A stretch of 64,000 nucleotides of DNA from Ecdyonurus torrentis (lineage: Eukaryota > Arthropoda > Insecta > Ephemeroptera > Heptageniidae). The position numbers and the translations under genes are program-made. Where the stretch lies: assembly GCA_949318235.1 (NCBI GenBank), contig OX439132.1, positions 4,524,886 to 4,588,885 on the forward strand, in the 5' to 3' direction. Of this stretch, positions 49,474 through 61,142 are shown piece after piece. Every line of letters begins with the position of its first letter. Within the stretch, counting starts at the first letter, position 1. Under the pieces are notes generated by a model. The model ran no database searches, had not been told where the DNA came from, and saw only the letters and a program-made list of their open reading frames with translations.

Positions 49474-49831
49474 CTGTGCTGGTATGGCCGAGTGGTGAAG
49501 GCAGCTGACATGTAACTCAGTCTCCTAACCCAGTATAAGTTTGAGCCCCTGTTAGGTGCGTATGTAAAATGTGAGAGCACAACACATTTAACATGTATTC
49601 CATGATGCATTTAGGAGGTTCATGATTGATGTGATTGCACCGTCCAGCCTGCCTAGAGTTTCCACGGTTTCTCTAGGCTGTTGTGGTGAATGCTGGGCTG
49701 TGTATTTAGGCTGTGGCTGGCCTGTGTTTGCTGTTTTCATTGTACCTGTCGATAAGACAAAGTCTTGACAGAACCATGAAGAAAGTGTAGCACAATAACA
49801 CAATATAGCAAAATAATAAAATAAAACAAAA
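49474..49831 (+). mobile_element. tRNA-derived SINE (type 2), full length
   Basis: tRNA-Ser/Leu-like head with A-box TGGCCGAGTGGT and B-box AGTTTGAGCCC. Next come TAGGAGGTTCATGATTGATG, the central domain (GTTTCCACGGTTTCTC, GGTGAATGCTGGGC), the 3' part ACCTGTCGATAAGACA with GTGTAGCACAATAACACAAT, and an A-rich tail (AAAATAATAAAATAAAAC). The intact version of the element truncated at 20508 and 6241. Confidence 0.85.
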
Positions 49832-50015
49832 CTAGTACTATAATTCAATTCCTTCTTAACACAAATGTATCAGCATGAAATAAATACACAGAGAGTGACA
49901 TAATAATGTTTTAATTATAAAATGATTGAAACTATTTATAGGATTATTGTAAGATGAACTTCACTGTACTATAATAATACTATAATAATAATATGATACT
50001 ATAATACACATTACT

Positions 50016-50049
50016 AGCATATAGCAAGTTATGCTGTGTATATTTTCAG
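50016..50049 (+). promoter_or_regulatory. Conserved acceptor-proximal block before exon C
   Basis: 34 nt ending in the AG acceptor: AGCATATAGCAAGTTATG then CTGTGTATATTTTCAG. It matches the block before exon F at 31 of 34 positions. Equivalents precede D (52448-52483), E (54564-54595), F (57825-57858), G (60404-60437) and H (63216-63249). The pyrimidine tract is weak. A role in regulated or alternative 3' splice-site choice is inference. Confidence 0.7.
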
Positions 50050-50633
50050 GAAGAAAACTTGGTGAAATTCTACATCCAGCTGATGAAATCACGTCCAGGG
50101 ATTCTGAAGCAGATGAGGCTAACTCTGGAGACAAAACAAGAAATGAAAACACTGGTGCCAAAGGTCGTAAGAAGGTTGTCAAAGCGAAACACATTCCAAA
50201 CGTCAAAAATAAAAAATCAAGAAACACTCCAGCTAAGGTTACTCCAACCAAAACCACATCAGCATCATCAGTAGCAACAAAATTACCTTGCAAAATATGC
50301 AGAGAAAAATTTGCTACTATTTACAGTCTTCGTAGACATATTGTTGAAAAACATGACAACACTATGGATGATAAAAATAAATGTCCATTTTGTTTTGAAG
50401 ATTTTTTAAAACCAGCTTTGGTATTACAACATTTGAAATCACAGCATCCTGAATTTCGTTTTGATTGCGAATTTTGTGCAAGAAGTTTCTCAGATAATCA
50501 TGTCATGTTAAATCACGTGTTTAAACTTCATGGAGTCAACATAGATAGTTTGCAGCATTGTAATGAATGCAAGAAAGTTTTCTCTTCCACTAACAGCTTG
50601 CTGGATCACAATATGAGATTTCATACCAACTAA
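50050..50633 (+). CDS. Alternative 3' exon C: four zinc fingers, basic linker
   Basis: Stop TAA at 50631-50633. 194 residues. Opens GRKLGEILHPADEITSRDSE, an eroded version of the PVDEITLSDSE motif, then a Lys/Arg-rich region at residues 37-63 (KGRKKVVKAKH, NKKSRN), a likely nuclear-localisation/DNA-backbone segment absent from the other cassettes. Fingers at residues 81-102, 112-133, 140-161 and 171-192, all C-x2-C-x12-H-x4-H. Linker HPEFRFDC joins fingers 2 and 3 as in D-H. No canonical poly(A) signal close downstream was noticed. Confidence 0.93.
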
Positions 50634-51645
50634 TCTATATCGCGGTAAACATGTCTTATTATCTCATAAGAAATATAATATGATTTAAAACCATAATTTA
50701 GGCCAAGTACATGTGCGCACTTTTAGATTATTAAACAAATTGGGATCTCCAAAACTGATGCTAGTTTTCAGCAAGACTCTAATGTAACCATTCAAGAGAG
50801 CACTAAATAATTAAGGACTTTTTTGTTTTTCTCTTCTTTTCTTCCACCTTCAATAGAACATATTGTCCTGGTTGCATAGGTTGCGTTTTTCCATGCGGGT
50901 GATACAAACAGTATTTGGGACAAATATTATGTTATAATTGCAAGTCCCATTTCGTGATTTGTAAAATAATAATAATAATGAGGTTATTCATAACAGATGG
51001 ACAGCTAGCGCTTAAGTAAAGGTCTTTTATTGTGTATGACTAAATTAATGATTTTGATGGGAGAAAATGGTAAGACAAAACTTGAAAAATGGGAGAAATA
51101 TAAGCTTTCAGCTGACGGACAACTAGTGCAATAGAATCTAATTTAAATGCATACTACAAGGGTATTATACCTTACAATACTGGCACTGGTGATACAAAAT
51201 CTTAATCTATATTATATATTAGTCGTGCCAAATATACATTATTCTTATCACGAAAATACACGTAAAATGTAAATTAATTCTATAAAGTCAAGATTCATAA
51301 TGATAATCAAAAGCTTATAGGTAGGAAAATTAGACACTATATCAAACCAATATTGAGCAATACCAAACCTTATCTTGTTAGAATTCAAAAAGAGCATAGG
51401 TTATGAAAATGTACATATATATACAAACGCTTTACTTTTATTCATAGCCTCTTCAGTCCCAGTATACAATGAGTTGTACATCAAAAAAAGTGACAAAAAA
51501 TCTTTAAACCATCGAAAAAAAAAATAGAAAAAATAGAGATAAAAATATGAAAATTGTGCCAGAAAAAAAGCCAGTAAAATTTCGCGTTTTTTAGAGCTAT
51601 TTTGAGCAATGTAGTGGGTAGGGGGGGGGGGGGGGTCAGTGAAAG

Positions 51646-51687
<42 letters not shown>

Positions 51688-52079
51688 CATATTTTTGTTA
51701 TTCTGAGAGCCGCTCAAAAGCATGGTTACAATTTATGACAGTGAAATATTGTTTAAAAGGGGCTGGGACTGAAGAGGATAGAAAACTTCAAAAAGTCACT
51801 AGCTAATGGGTCATTACTTTGATTAAATGGCAAAAGTATTTTGCAGTTTATATTTTTTGTCCGATATATTTTTTCTGGCTCGATATAAGGCTTGCAATAT
51901 TACTTTGGGATTTTTTATTTTAAATTTTCTGCTTTGATACCTCTGAAACATGTTAAGTCGCACATTGCTACAAAATAAAAAGTTCAGATTAGTATAGTAT
52001 AAATTCATATTGTAAATCATATCGAGCACTGCTACAGTCAAAAAAACAAGGTGCAAAAAAAAAAATAATAATAATAATA

Positions 52080-52113
<34 letters not shown>

Positions 52114-52447
52114 TCTTTAAATTTATATTGAACATTTTAGGTGCTCCTTGTTAATAATTTAAATACGTGAATAAATTGTCATTTTGATCAATATAATATA
52201 TACAGTACGTTAAAATTTTTGGGGGTGTAACCCAACACCGTGTTTAGAGTCAACTTTTTGCACTTTTTTTAAAACTTATTTCTTTGACTCGCTCGTTGCA
52301 TATCCTGTGCTATCTTTTTATTTATTTCAGAGTTTTGAAAGCAAGAAAAAAAATAATAATAATAAAAGGGGGGGGGGGAGTTGCCAGTGTTTAAAGTAAT
52401 GACTGGTGCCAGTGATTATCTGAAGTTTTCTATTGCTGCATAATACA
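50634..52447 (+). other. Interval between alternative exons C and D
   Basis: No exon seen. It contains a G-run at about 51620-51635, an A-tract at about 51658-51686, an AAT/A tract at about 52058-52111 and a G-run just before 52380. All nearby frames are AT-biased noise. Confidence 0.6.
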
Positions 52448-52483
52448 AGCATATTACAAGCTATGCTGTGAATATATTTGCAG

Positions 52484-52986
52484 GACGACAAGCGGATGAG
52501 ATTCCATCCAGCGATACTGACGATGATACCACAGATACAGATTACATCCCTAGTAGCCTAGATGATAATATAGAACTTGCAGGAGCCAAAGTATATTATA
52601 CTCCGAGAACAAATTCTTCGTCTAACGTCGCTAAATTACCTTGTAATAAATGTGGAAGAAGATTTTGTAACCTCCATTCTCTTCGTAAACATATAATTGA
52701 AAAACATGATAAAAATATAGATCCAAATAACACATGTATATTTTGTTTTAAACAATTTTCTAACCCAGCGTTAACTTCATACCATTTAAAAACTGAACAT
52801 CCTGAATGTCGTTTTGATTGCAGTTATTGTTCAAGTAGTTTTGCTGCCCATCAACGTCTCTTAAATCATGAATTTAAAGTTCACGGACGTGGGTCAAATC
52901 TGTTGCAATGTGTGGAATGTAGAAAAGTGTTTAGGTCCTCAAATCGTTTAGCAGATCATTATACCAAATATCATTCTACTATCTAA
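52484..52986 (+). CDS. Alternative 3' exon D: four zinc fingers
   Basis: Acceptor AATATATTTGCAG at the end of a conserved block; stop TAA at 52984-52986; AATAAA at 53135-53140. 167 residues from GRQADEIPSSDTDDDTTDTD. The SIM-like core is lost but the acidic Ser/Asp character is kept. Fingers at 54-75, 85-106, 113-134 and 143-164, all C2H2 with the same spacings as C and E-H. Finger 1 (GRRFCNLHSLRKHIIEKH) and finger 2 (FSNPALTSYH) are closest to exon E. Shortest N-terminal linker of the C-H group. Confidence 0.93.
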
Positions 52987-53912
52987 GTGATGAAATTTAC
53001 GCATTTAAAATGATAATATATAATAGTTATTATACAGAGGTGATTTGAAACTCCTCTTATACAATTTTCTGTTTTAAAAACTTTGATTTTACTAAAAGAA
53101 AAAAAGAAAAAAAAAAAAAAAAAAAAAACTCAAAAATAAAAGAATTTTGATGCATATACTTACATGATTTTATTTTGTGTTCCATATATTATTTTAATGT
53201 TATAAAATCATGTAAATTTATGTTGGGAAAACACAAAATTTTCTTTTTCCTAAAATGTCATTAATAATAAGGTTTGTTGATCTCCCCTGAGCATACAGGA
53301 GATTTCTCTTTCTCCTTCATATAGTTGTAAATTTTATTTTAACTTAAAATCTCATTAGTTTAAAATTAAGATTTTTCTGTATGTTTAATTATTATTTCTA
53401 TGTCAAAGTAATTAAGAGATTCTGCAATTTGCCCATTGTAGTAACTAGTTTTATTTTTATTTATATATATATTTTTTTATTCCAAAATTTAAGTTTAAAT
53501 CCAAAGTTTAATGTGCCATATTATTTTGAACGTTGCAGTTTACAAAAGCAACCAATATTTTAATTTTTGCATTTTTTTTTTTAGGTATGAACTATAAGCT
53601 CATAGGTTTTTAGTTTGTATGTATTTTTTTTACTTATGAGTAATTATATCCTATAGCAGTAACTTCCAACATGAAATATTGCGTATGAATTGGATTCTGT
53701 TAAAATTTTCAGTCATGTCAACTTTTTAACTAAAGAATTGATTCAGTTAGTAATAGTTAATTGTATCATATGCCAAGGAAACATTATTCTGTTGTATTTC
53801 TGTGTTAGCCATAATATAATGTCTGTGAAAATATTTCGCAATAAAGTAATATTTCAGTTACAGTGATCCAAATTATGTAGTTATGATTTTATACAACCCA
53901 ACTAATTTTTTT

Positions 53913-53945
<33 letters not shown>

Positions 53946-53999
53946 TGAATAAAAAGACATTTTCAGATGAAGAATTGCTATAGATTGTCATTTTTTATT

Positions 54000-54240
54000 T
54001 CTACCCATACGGTAAATTGCTTGTAAGGGCTAACAACCATGAAGACTAGAAGCACCTAATGAGAGTCGGACTGGGTACCCTGCATGGGGGACTTACGAAA
54101 AGGGTGTAAGACCCAGTTTACGCTTATCTTTCTTTTTTCTCTCAAGTATCAAGTGGACCTCCATACAAGGTTTACCTCGTTCGTGATTGCTGCTGTTCTT
54201 CCATAGCCAGTTCGACCCTGCTTTTAATTGGAAGGAAAAA
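54000..54240. other. Unclassified higher-complexity block between D and E
   Basis: Locally GC-richer (GAGAGTCGGACTGGGTACCC, CATGGGGGACTTACG, CCAGTTCGACCCTGC) in AT-rich intron. No splice-bounded frame and no second copy in the window. It may be a single copy of an unlisted retroposon or a regulatory block. Confidence 0.3.
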
Positions 54241-54595
54241 AAGTGTATCTTAGAGATTTTCTTAAATTTACATGATACATAATTATTAATATTATAATAA
54301 TAAACTTTATAAAGACAATATAGGACCTTTTTCAGTCATATTATATGAATCTTACCTATAAAATGTAGCCAATAAGAAAAATTACTTTATAAACCATCAA
54401 TATTACAATTTTTGAGGTAGTGAAATATATATTTAGGAGCATAGTTATTATAACAATTAAAAAAATTGATCCTTACTGTATAGGTAGCATATACATGCAA
54501 ATATACTCTATATTTTAGATAAACATAAAAACTATGTAGTTAGCATACATATATGTACGTACAAGCACGTTGCAAGTTATTATGTATATTTTTAG

Positions 54596-55126
54596 GGACG
54601 GTACTACAGAGCGTTCAACATCCAGTGGATGAAATAACACTGAGCGATTCAGAAGAGGAGGCAGATATTCATGACTCAAATCAACACAACAATAGCAACC
54701 CAAACATTGCTCCAAATGATTCAAGAAATCAAAAAGAAGCTCCAGATTCAACACTTTCCAGACGAAAAGATAATCCAGCTAAATTACCTTGCAAAATATG
54801 CAAAAGAAAGTTTTGTAATCTTCACTATCTACGCAAACATATTGTTGAAAAACACGATAAAAATATGGACTCCAAAAAGAAATGTATATTCTGTTTTGAA
54901 GAATTTTCTTCACCAGCTTTGACGTCATATCATTTAAAAAATCAACATCCTGAATACCGCTTTGATTGTAAAACTTGCGGGAGTAACTTTTCATCTTATC
55001 AACACTTATTAAATCATCAATTTAAATCTCATGGACAGAAAGCAAATCTTTACCAATGTTCAGAATGTAACAACGTATTCTGCACTCCAAATCGTTTGAT
55101 GGACCATAATAAAAAATATCATTCAC

Positions 55127-55131
<5 letters not shown>
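54596..55131 (+). CDS. Alternative 3' exon E: SIM-like motif and four zinc fingers
   Basis: Acceptor ATGTATATTTTTAG (TAG rather than CAG); stop TAA at 55129-55131. 178 residues. Begins GTVLQSVQHPVDEITLSDSE, then EEAD: hydrophobic ITL followed by CK2-type SDSE. Asn/Ser-rich linker, then fingers at 66-87, 97-118, 125-146 and 155-176. Finger 3 (KTCGSNFSSYQHLLNH) and finger 4 (NNVFCTPNRLMDH) differ from neighbours at DNA-contact positions. The stop codon's last bases start an A36 run (55130-55165). Confidence 0.94.

Positions 55132-55165
<34 letters not shown>
55130..55165. repeat. A-tract directly at the exon E stop codon
   Basis: About 36 consecutive A, starting with the two A of the TAA stop. 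Similar A-tracts occur throughout the window, so a retrocopy tail is not implied. Confidence 0.95.
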
Positions 55166-55168
<3 letters not shown>

Positions 55169-55568
55169 AGTTCTTCTTTTAAAGTTAAAATTAAAATAAG
55201 CAAAAACTGCAAGCATTTTTTATAATAGCAGCTAAAACTAAGTGCCGTTAGTAAAAATTTTAACAAGTTAAAAATTTGATTTTTTTTTTTTTTATTATTT
55301 TTTTTTTTTTATGATATTTAAAAATATGTATTTTGATGTCTTCATAATACAATATTTAGTAGGAATTAGAATAAGTGTGCTAACTGGTACAGAGCAATGC
55401 AAGTGGGAATTATACTTGATTATTATTGTTTGTGGGATTATAAAACATAAAAATGTTTTATAATCTACTTCTCAAGCCTGAAAGAATCTCTGAAAACACG
55501 TTCCTGCAATTCTTAAAGAAAAGAGAATTTTAAATTAACTCTCTACTTTCCCCGTACCACCTTGATTG

Positions 55569-55954
55569 TCTCCTCCTCCTCCTCCTCCTCCTCCTCCTCC
55601 TCCTCCTCCTCCTCCTCCTCCTCCTCCTCCTCCTCCTCCTCCTCCTCCTCCTCCTCCTCCTCCTCCTCCTCCTCCTCCTCCTCCTCCTCCTCCTCCTCCT
55701 CCTCCTCCTCCTCCTCCTCCTCCTCCTCCTCCTCCTCCTCCTCCTCCTCCTCCTCCTCCTCCTCCTCCTCCTCCTCCTCCTCCTCCTCCTCCTCCTCCTC
55801 CTCCTCCTCCTCCTCCTCCTCCTCCTCCTCCTCCTCCTCCTCCTCCTCCTCCTCCTCCTCCTCCTCCTCCTCCTCCTCCTCCTCCTCCTCCTCCTCCTCC
55901 TCCTCCTCCTCCTCCTCCTCCTCCTCCTCCTCCTCCTCCTCCTCCTCCTCCTCC
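55569..55954. repeat. (TCC)n trinucleotide array, about 128 copies
   Basis: About 385 bp of perfect TCC/GGA repeats, pure pyrimidine on the + strand, within the intron between exons E and F. Poly-Ser, poly-Pro, poly-Gly and poly-Arg frames over it are artefacts. Confidence 0.98.
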
Positions 55955-55979
55955 CACCCATACGCTTCATTGATTGCAA

Positions 55980-57450
55980 ATGTTCTGTATTAAAGTGCCG
56001 TATAAGCTTGCGTTACGTATGTCTCTTTCTCTCGCACTCGTTAATTTTTCCACAATCCATGGGCACTACTAACAATAACATTGAAATTTTTACCATTTGA
56101 ACTTTGTGCGTATTTCTCTCATTTGAATACAAGATCAAAATATAGTGGGAATATTTGAATAGTAGAATTTTAGTTTTTGGTCAAGTGTTCATTGGAGCAT
56201 ATCTCTCTTTATTGCCTACAGTTCAATTTTATATATACCCACGTTATTTATATACACGTAATTATAATATGTATATGGTACAGTGGGCTAGTAGAGAAAA
56301 TAAAATAGGAAGCAACTTCCTTGCAATACCAAGATTCTATATTTAAATATATATTTTAAAGTTTTATCTTAGTCTATTGTCAATACTATGATTTATTTGA
56401 TTTAATACAAAAAAAGTTATTTGTACATGTTAATATAACTTTTTTTTTTTTTTTTTATAAAGTCTTTATAAATTAATTTTACATAAAAACTGATTATTTT
56501 AGTTTATTTAATAATAATGACAAATGCCATATTAAATGTACTCTATTTTTATCATTCTTTTGAAATGCATTTATTTATATAATTCTAAACATAAAGAAAT
56601 AAACTGGATCATTTTTATCATATCCATAAAGAGATTTTGTGTGCAATATTTCAATATTTTATTTATTTTTAACTAACAAACTGCACGTTAGGGTTTGACC
56701 AATGTTTTATAAATAATGTAATTATGTATATATAGGCTATAATAATATACAATATTAAATACTTTTATGTTGTCGTTATACTACTTACCCCTTACTTAAA
56801 ACATTCATTTTATTGGTACGCTATATAAAAAAATTATATAAAAAAAGGAAAATGTAAAAACGAATTACAGAAATAAAAAAGTTCTTAGACAAAAACTATA
56901 CACATATATTTTATTACTTATATAATTTATTAACTTTTTAATATTGTTACGTAATTTAAAACTTTATGTAATTGATTTTATTGAAAGGAAATTTTTGACA
57001 TGTTACAACGAATAAACAGAACAATAGAATATTAATAATATCTGAATGATTTTAATTATCTGATATTATATGTTTGTTATCAAAATGAAGATATTTTTTA
57101 ATACATTTTATGGTTACCTATTTAACTTAAAAAATTACAAAACAAAACAGTTGCGATTTGTGGATTGCTTTTGCGTGCATGCATATGCATTAATAAAAGC
57201 TATTATTGACTTAAATATTCTTTAATTTCTAATTTCAATTTTGTTGCGAAGCAAGAGAATAATAAATAAATTCTAAAACCTTAATTGCTAAATTGTTTTT
57301 GTAATATTAAATATTATAGTATTTTTTTAATAACATTACTGACATATTTATTTACAAAATAATACATTTATTTTGTTGATTTATTGAATGAAGAATCAAC
57401 AATGAAGTGTTACAAGCACCAAAACACGACTTAATGTTTCATTATTTATC
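55980..57450 (+). other. AT-rich interval before exon F
   Basis: No exon, RNA or repeat recognised apart from short A/T tracts. Confidence 0.5.
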
Positions 57451-57788
57451 CTAAAAGTAATAGACTAGAAGAAAACATAAGCATTTATATCACAAAACAC
57501 TTGATGGTACTTACATTAATAACATTACTTTGTCTCGAACGTCGAACCTAGCGCCGTAGCAGTGTTAAGAAAATTTTGATTTATGCAACCCGCACAACTA
57601 AACATTTTCATTCCAATTTTTGTCAATTTCTGACATCTGATCCAAGAATAACCACGCAATTGTAGTATTTTCACGCTCTCGTATACGAGGCCACACATTT
57701 ACATTGTGGGAAAAATTGTCATCAGCTTTAGAGAACCCATTTAGTGTTTAATCATTAAAAAATACCATGTTGTGGTCTATGGCTTTAA
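57451..57788 (+). mobile_element. TTAA MITE, family 1, copy in BTB gene
   Basis: Starts CTAAAAGTAATAGACTAGAA (left end mutated) and ends TGTGGTCTATGGCTTTAA. The interior follows the copy at 582-924. It ends 37 bp before the conserved acceptor block of exon F. Confidence 0.75.
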
Positions 57789-57824
57789 GTAGTAATTAAA
57801 AATAAGCAAGTTCTATACGTTGTT

Positions 57825-57858
57825 AGCATACTGCAAGTTATGCTGTGTATATTTCCAG
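57825..57858 (+). promoter_or_regulatory. Conserved acceptor-proximal block before exon F
   Basis: AGCATACTGCAAGTTATG then CTGTGTATATTTCCAG. 31 of 34 positions equal the exon C block, although the exons themselves have diverged substantially. Confidence 0.7.
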
Positions 57859-58418
57859 GTGGTCAAGTGAAACGTCCAGTGGATGAAATTACATTGAGTG
57901 ATTCTGAGGTGGAGGAGGGAGATTCTCGTGAAACAACTGGCAATGACAGCAATGCTGGCCAACATGAGAAGGATGTTGATAAGAACAATGTCTCGGGCGG
58001 TCCAGAAGTTCCAAGGGAAGCTGCAACCACAGTTACTGCTAAAGAACCTTCATCATCAGTAACAAAACTACCCTGCGCGATGTGCGGAGAAATTTTATCA
58101 AATCTTTATAGTCTTCGTAAACATCTGACTGATAAACATAAGCAAAACATGGAATCAAACAAAACATGTCCTTTCTGTTTAAAAAAATTTACTGCATCTG
58201 CTTTAACTTCTCGTCATTGCAAAGCGTATCATCCTCAATATCGATATGATTGTCGTTTTTGTACAACCTCTTTCTCTATTAATCAACATTTGTTAAATCA
58301 TGAATTTAAAGTTCATGGACATGATTCACATCTTTTCAAATGTATTCGATGTAAGAAAGTTTTTTCATCTTGTAATCGTTTATTAGATCATAATACAAGA
58401 TATCATTCTAATAATTAA
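57859..58418 (+). CDS. Alternative 3' exon F: SIM-like motif and four zinc fingers
   Basis: Stop TAA at 58416-58418. 186 residues from GGQVKRPVDEITLSDSEVEE. Acidic/Gly-rich linker with EKDVDKNN, then fingers at 73-94, 104-125, 132-153 and 162-183. Finger 1 has Leu in place of the usual Phe (CGEILSNLYSLRKH), and finger 2 has a Cys after the first zinc His (SRHCKAYH). Finger spacing is unchanged. Linker HPQYRYDC replaces HPExR. No close AATAAA noticed after the stop. Confidence 0.94.
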
Positions 58419-58532
58419 GTAACTACAATGTTTATGTTATGTAGACATGCAGTAGTTAGCATTGATATGATTTGTACCACAGTGCTTGCAATACACTAAT
58501 TCAAATGTTACGATCTGCAATTGCAGCCCTGG

Positions 58533-59176
58533 ATAAGATAACTTTTAACTGGCTTGTATCTCAAAATATTACTTCCATATTTTATGATACCATTTAAAAT
58601 GTATAGGGTGTAACTAGATGACATCATATTTAATGCGCTTGGAGGCCATACTGGAGTAGTGAATAACATAGCTCATCATAGAACAAACTTCGTTTAAGGA
58701 AATTTTCTTTGGGAATTCGGTTAATTTTTTTGTTATTGTTATTTTTCTCACATACTTGAGATACTAAAATTCAACATATTTACAGCATCAATGCTCTCAA
58801 AAATATTGCATAGTGGTTTTAAACTGGCAAAATAAGTTATTTTCCTATGCCACCCATGTTATTGAGTTATCCAACATGGCGTCGACTTCAAACATGAATG
58901 CATACACTCTATAGTAGTAACAGCTACCTGTGATAAAAATTTCAGAACCCTTGACCATCAGATAAGAGAAAAAAAATAATTATTCAAATTAACATGGGTT
59001 CTAATGGAACTAAAATTTCAAAAAATCACAATTTAAAATCTAGCATGGTGAACCCTCAAATTTTTATACTTTCGAAGATACCTAATCTTAATGTATCACA
59101 GTGCAAAATTTCAGATTTTTCTTTCTTTACAACTTTTTATTCAAATCCCGCAGTATCTGATTTCACGCCTTAAAAT
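58533..59176 (+). repeat. Dispersed repeat, family 5, longer copy
   Basis: About 640 bp with GGCTTGTATCTCAAAATATT, GTAACAGCTACCTGTGATAA and TTTCAGATTTTTCTTTCTTT. The two ends match 46906-47237 and the middle 300 bp (including GCGCTTGGAGGCCATACTGG) is unique to this copy. Confidence 0.65.
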
Positions 59177-60403
59177 AAATTACTACCCGATAACATATTA
59201 TTACTTACCTGATAATTATATTATTTAACATATTATGTTAAAGGGTTAAGTGCATGCAATGAACTTACTTTTCTTATTGTGTGTCATTAAAAGTAACGGG
59301 AAATCACATGCATACATGCTCATTAGAAAATAATAATAATAATAAAAAAATTCACTGCTCCGTCACTATATAAGTGCATACAAAGCACATTTTTGTTAAA
59401 AAAAATGTACTTCACAAGTAGCTTTTTTAAACAACTGTGTTTGCTGGGTAATGCTGTGAATCTTATTATTTTAATTTAATTAAGTATATCTTTAAGAACC
59501 CTTCTTTTTAATGTTTCAATAATAATTTAGTATAATTATATAGCTCTATATTGTGTGCCATTATATTTTTACTGACGAAGAAAACAAAAATTATTTGTTT
59601 ATAATTATTTTGCGTAACAAAAAAATATGTTCAATTTAAGAAGCTTATAAAAATGTTTTTTTCTGTATTTTTAAATTAAATATATTTCATTTCACCTTAA
59701 AAAATAAAATCAAAACACCTTTGAAAAAGAACTGTGTAAACGAACAATAAGGAATAAAATGTTAATCTGCATATTAATACGTTACTACTTCTTTTATTTC
59801 CATAAAATTTGACCATCCCTTTATATTGTTTAATGTATTAGATATATGCAATTGAATGGATTTTGTTATATATAAAAATTTGTACTCAACAGTACATCAA
59901 AACATATTAAAAATACGATGCCATTATCTACGAAATAGCTCGAGAACATTGTTTAATAAAAAGTATGTGTACTATAATTTTTAGTTGTGAATTTTAAGTT
60001 TAATTAATTAAATTAATTAAGTAATTACTCACATTATTATTCTACACGTACTCACGATTGCGATTATAAATTTTACCATTCAAAATTTTACGCTAACTTC
60101 GCAGTGTTATTCATATGCGAAAAATAACCGCGGGATTTGAAAGGTAAAAAATATGATTATAGATTATGTATGTAGTACATATTTTACGCAAGAATTGTAT
60201 GTATATTTTTATATTTTTTAGGAAAGGAGGAAGGAGGCATAATCAAAAACGAATAATCAAAAAACTAAATTCGTGCTGTGCCGTTTTGTCGCATGAGTTA
60301 GAAATTAAATAATTGATTATTTTAGTACTAACAATAATTAGTTGTTTTTTGTTCCTTTTTCTCATTATAAGACAAAGATATTGTCAAATGTGACTCGAGT
60401 TAT

Positions 60404-60437
60404 AGCATATTGCCAGTTACACTGATTATATTTTCAG
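60404..60437 (+). promoter_or_regulatory. Conserved acceptor-proximal block before exon G
   Basis: AGCATATTGCCAGTTACA then CTGATTATATTTTCAG; same 34-nt length as C, F and H. The G/H version has TTACAC where C/F have TTATGC. Confidence 0.6.
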
Positions 60438-61006
60438 GGAGGATTCTTGATCAAGTTGATCGTCCAGTTGATGAAATAACGTTGAGTGATTCTGAAGAAG
60501 ATGATTGTCGTAATAAAACTGAAAGTCGCAACAATGACGGCAAACGTCGTAACAATGTTGATCCAGATCCAGAATACTTGTCCAGTGATCCACAAACATC
60601 CAATGTTACTTCGTTGAGAAATAACCAACCAACATTAGCAAGAGCACCCAATAAATTACCATGCGTGTTATGTGGTGGAAAATTTTGTGATCTTTATTAT
60701 TTACGTAAACATATTATGGAAAGACATAACAAAAAAATAGATTCAAATAAAACTTGTCTCTTTTGTTTTCAAGAATTTTCTGATAAAGTATTAGTTTTAG
60801 AACATATGAAATCAAAGCATCCTGAATATCGTTATTTTTGTAATCTTTGTGCAAGTAGTTTCTCAACTCAGCAACGTTTGTCAAATCATCAACTGAAATC
60901 TCACGGAAAGAATGAAAAACCTTTTCAATGTGACCAATGTAATCAAGGATTTTTTTCTTCAAATTCTTTAATTGTACATAATTGGCGATATCATCCGAAA
61001 GTCTAA
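60438..61006 (+). CDS. Alternative 3' exon G: SIM-like motif and four zinc fingers
   Basis: Stop TAA at 61004-61006; AATAAA at 61016-61021 and 61075-61080. 189 residues from GRILDQVDRPVDEITLSDSE, then EDD and a basic patch GKRRNN. Fingers at 76-97, 107-128, 135-156 and 165-186. The linker before finger 4 is NEKPFQC, close to the canonical TGEKP linker, unlike C-F. Finger 3 (FSTQQRLSNH) and finger 2 (SDKVLVLEH) differ from exon H at contact positions although the exons are otherwise nearly identical. Confidence 0.95.
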
Positions 61007-61142
61007 TTTGCTTTAAATAAATTTGATTACTTGTAAACTAATTTTATATCGCAATGAAAGAGATTTGCTTCATCAATAAATTATTATTAACTGTACAATA
61101 CTTGAAGTCACTTGTTTAACAGAGAAAAGCCCGTTAAGAATG

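Larger units (their letters stand above)
59459..61108 (+). repeat. Tandem duplication, unit 1 (contains exon G)
   Basis: Intron and exon sequence repeated at 61712-63906. Shared blocks start at AATCTTATTATTTTAATT and AGTATATCTTTAAGAACCC and continue through TGCTGTGCCGTTTTGTCGCA to CTGTACAATACTT after the exon. Acceptor-to-acceptor distance is 2812 bp; unit 2 is about 540 bp longer through insertions. Confidence 0.85.

Noticed and set aside
49474..49560. A genuine tRNA-Ser/Leu gene
   Set aside because: The head of the type 2 SINE; the 3' part and A-rich tail follow and the acceptor stem does not pair convincingly.
55530..55993. Poly-Ser, poly-Pro, poly-Gly and poly-Arg frames
   Set aside because: Direct translations of the TCC array on both strands.
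60434..60651. Minus-strand ORFs over exon G (and the equivalents over H)
   Set aside because: Shadow frames that reappear in the duplicated exon H only because the coding strand is duplicated.
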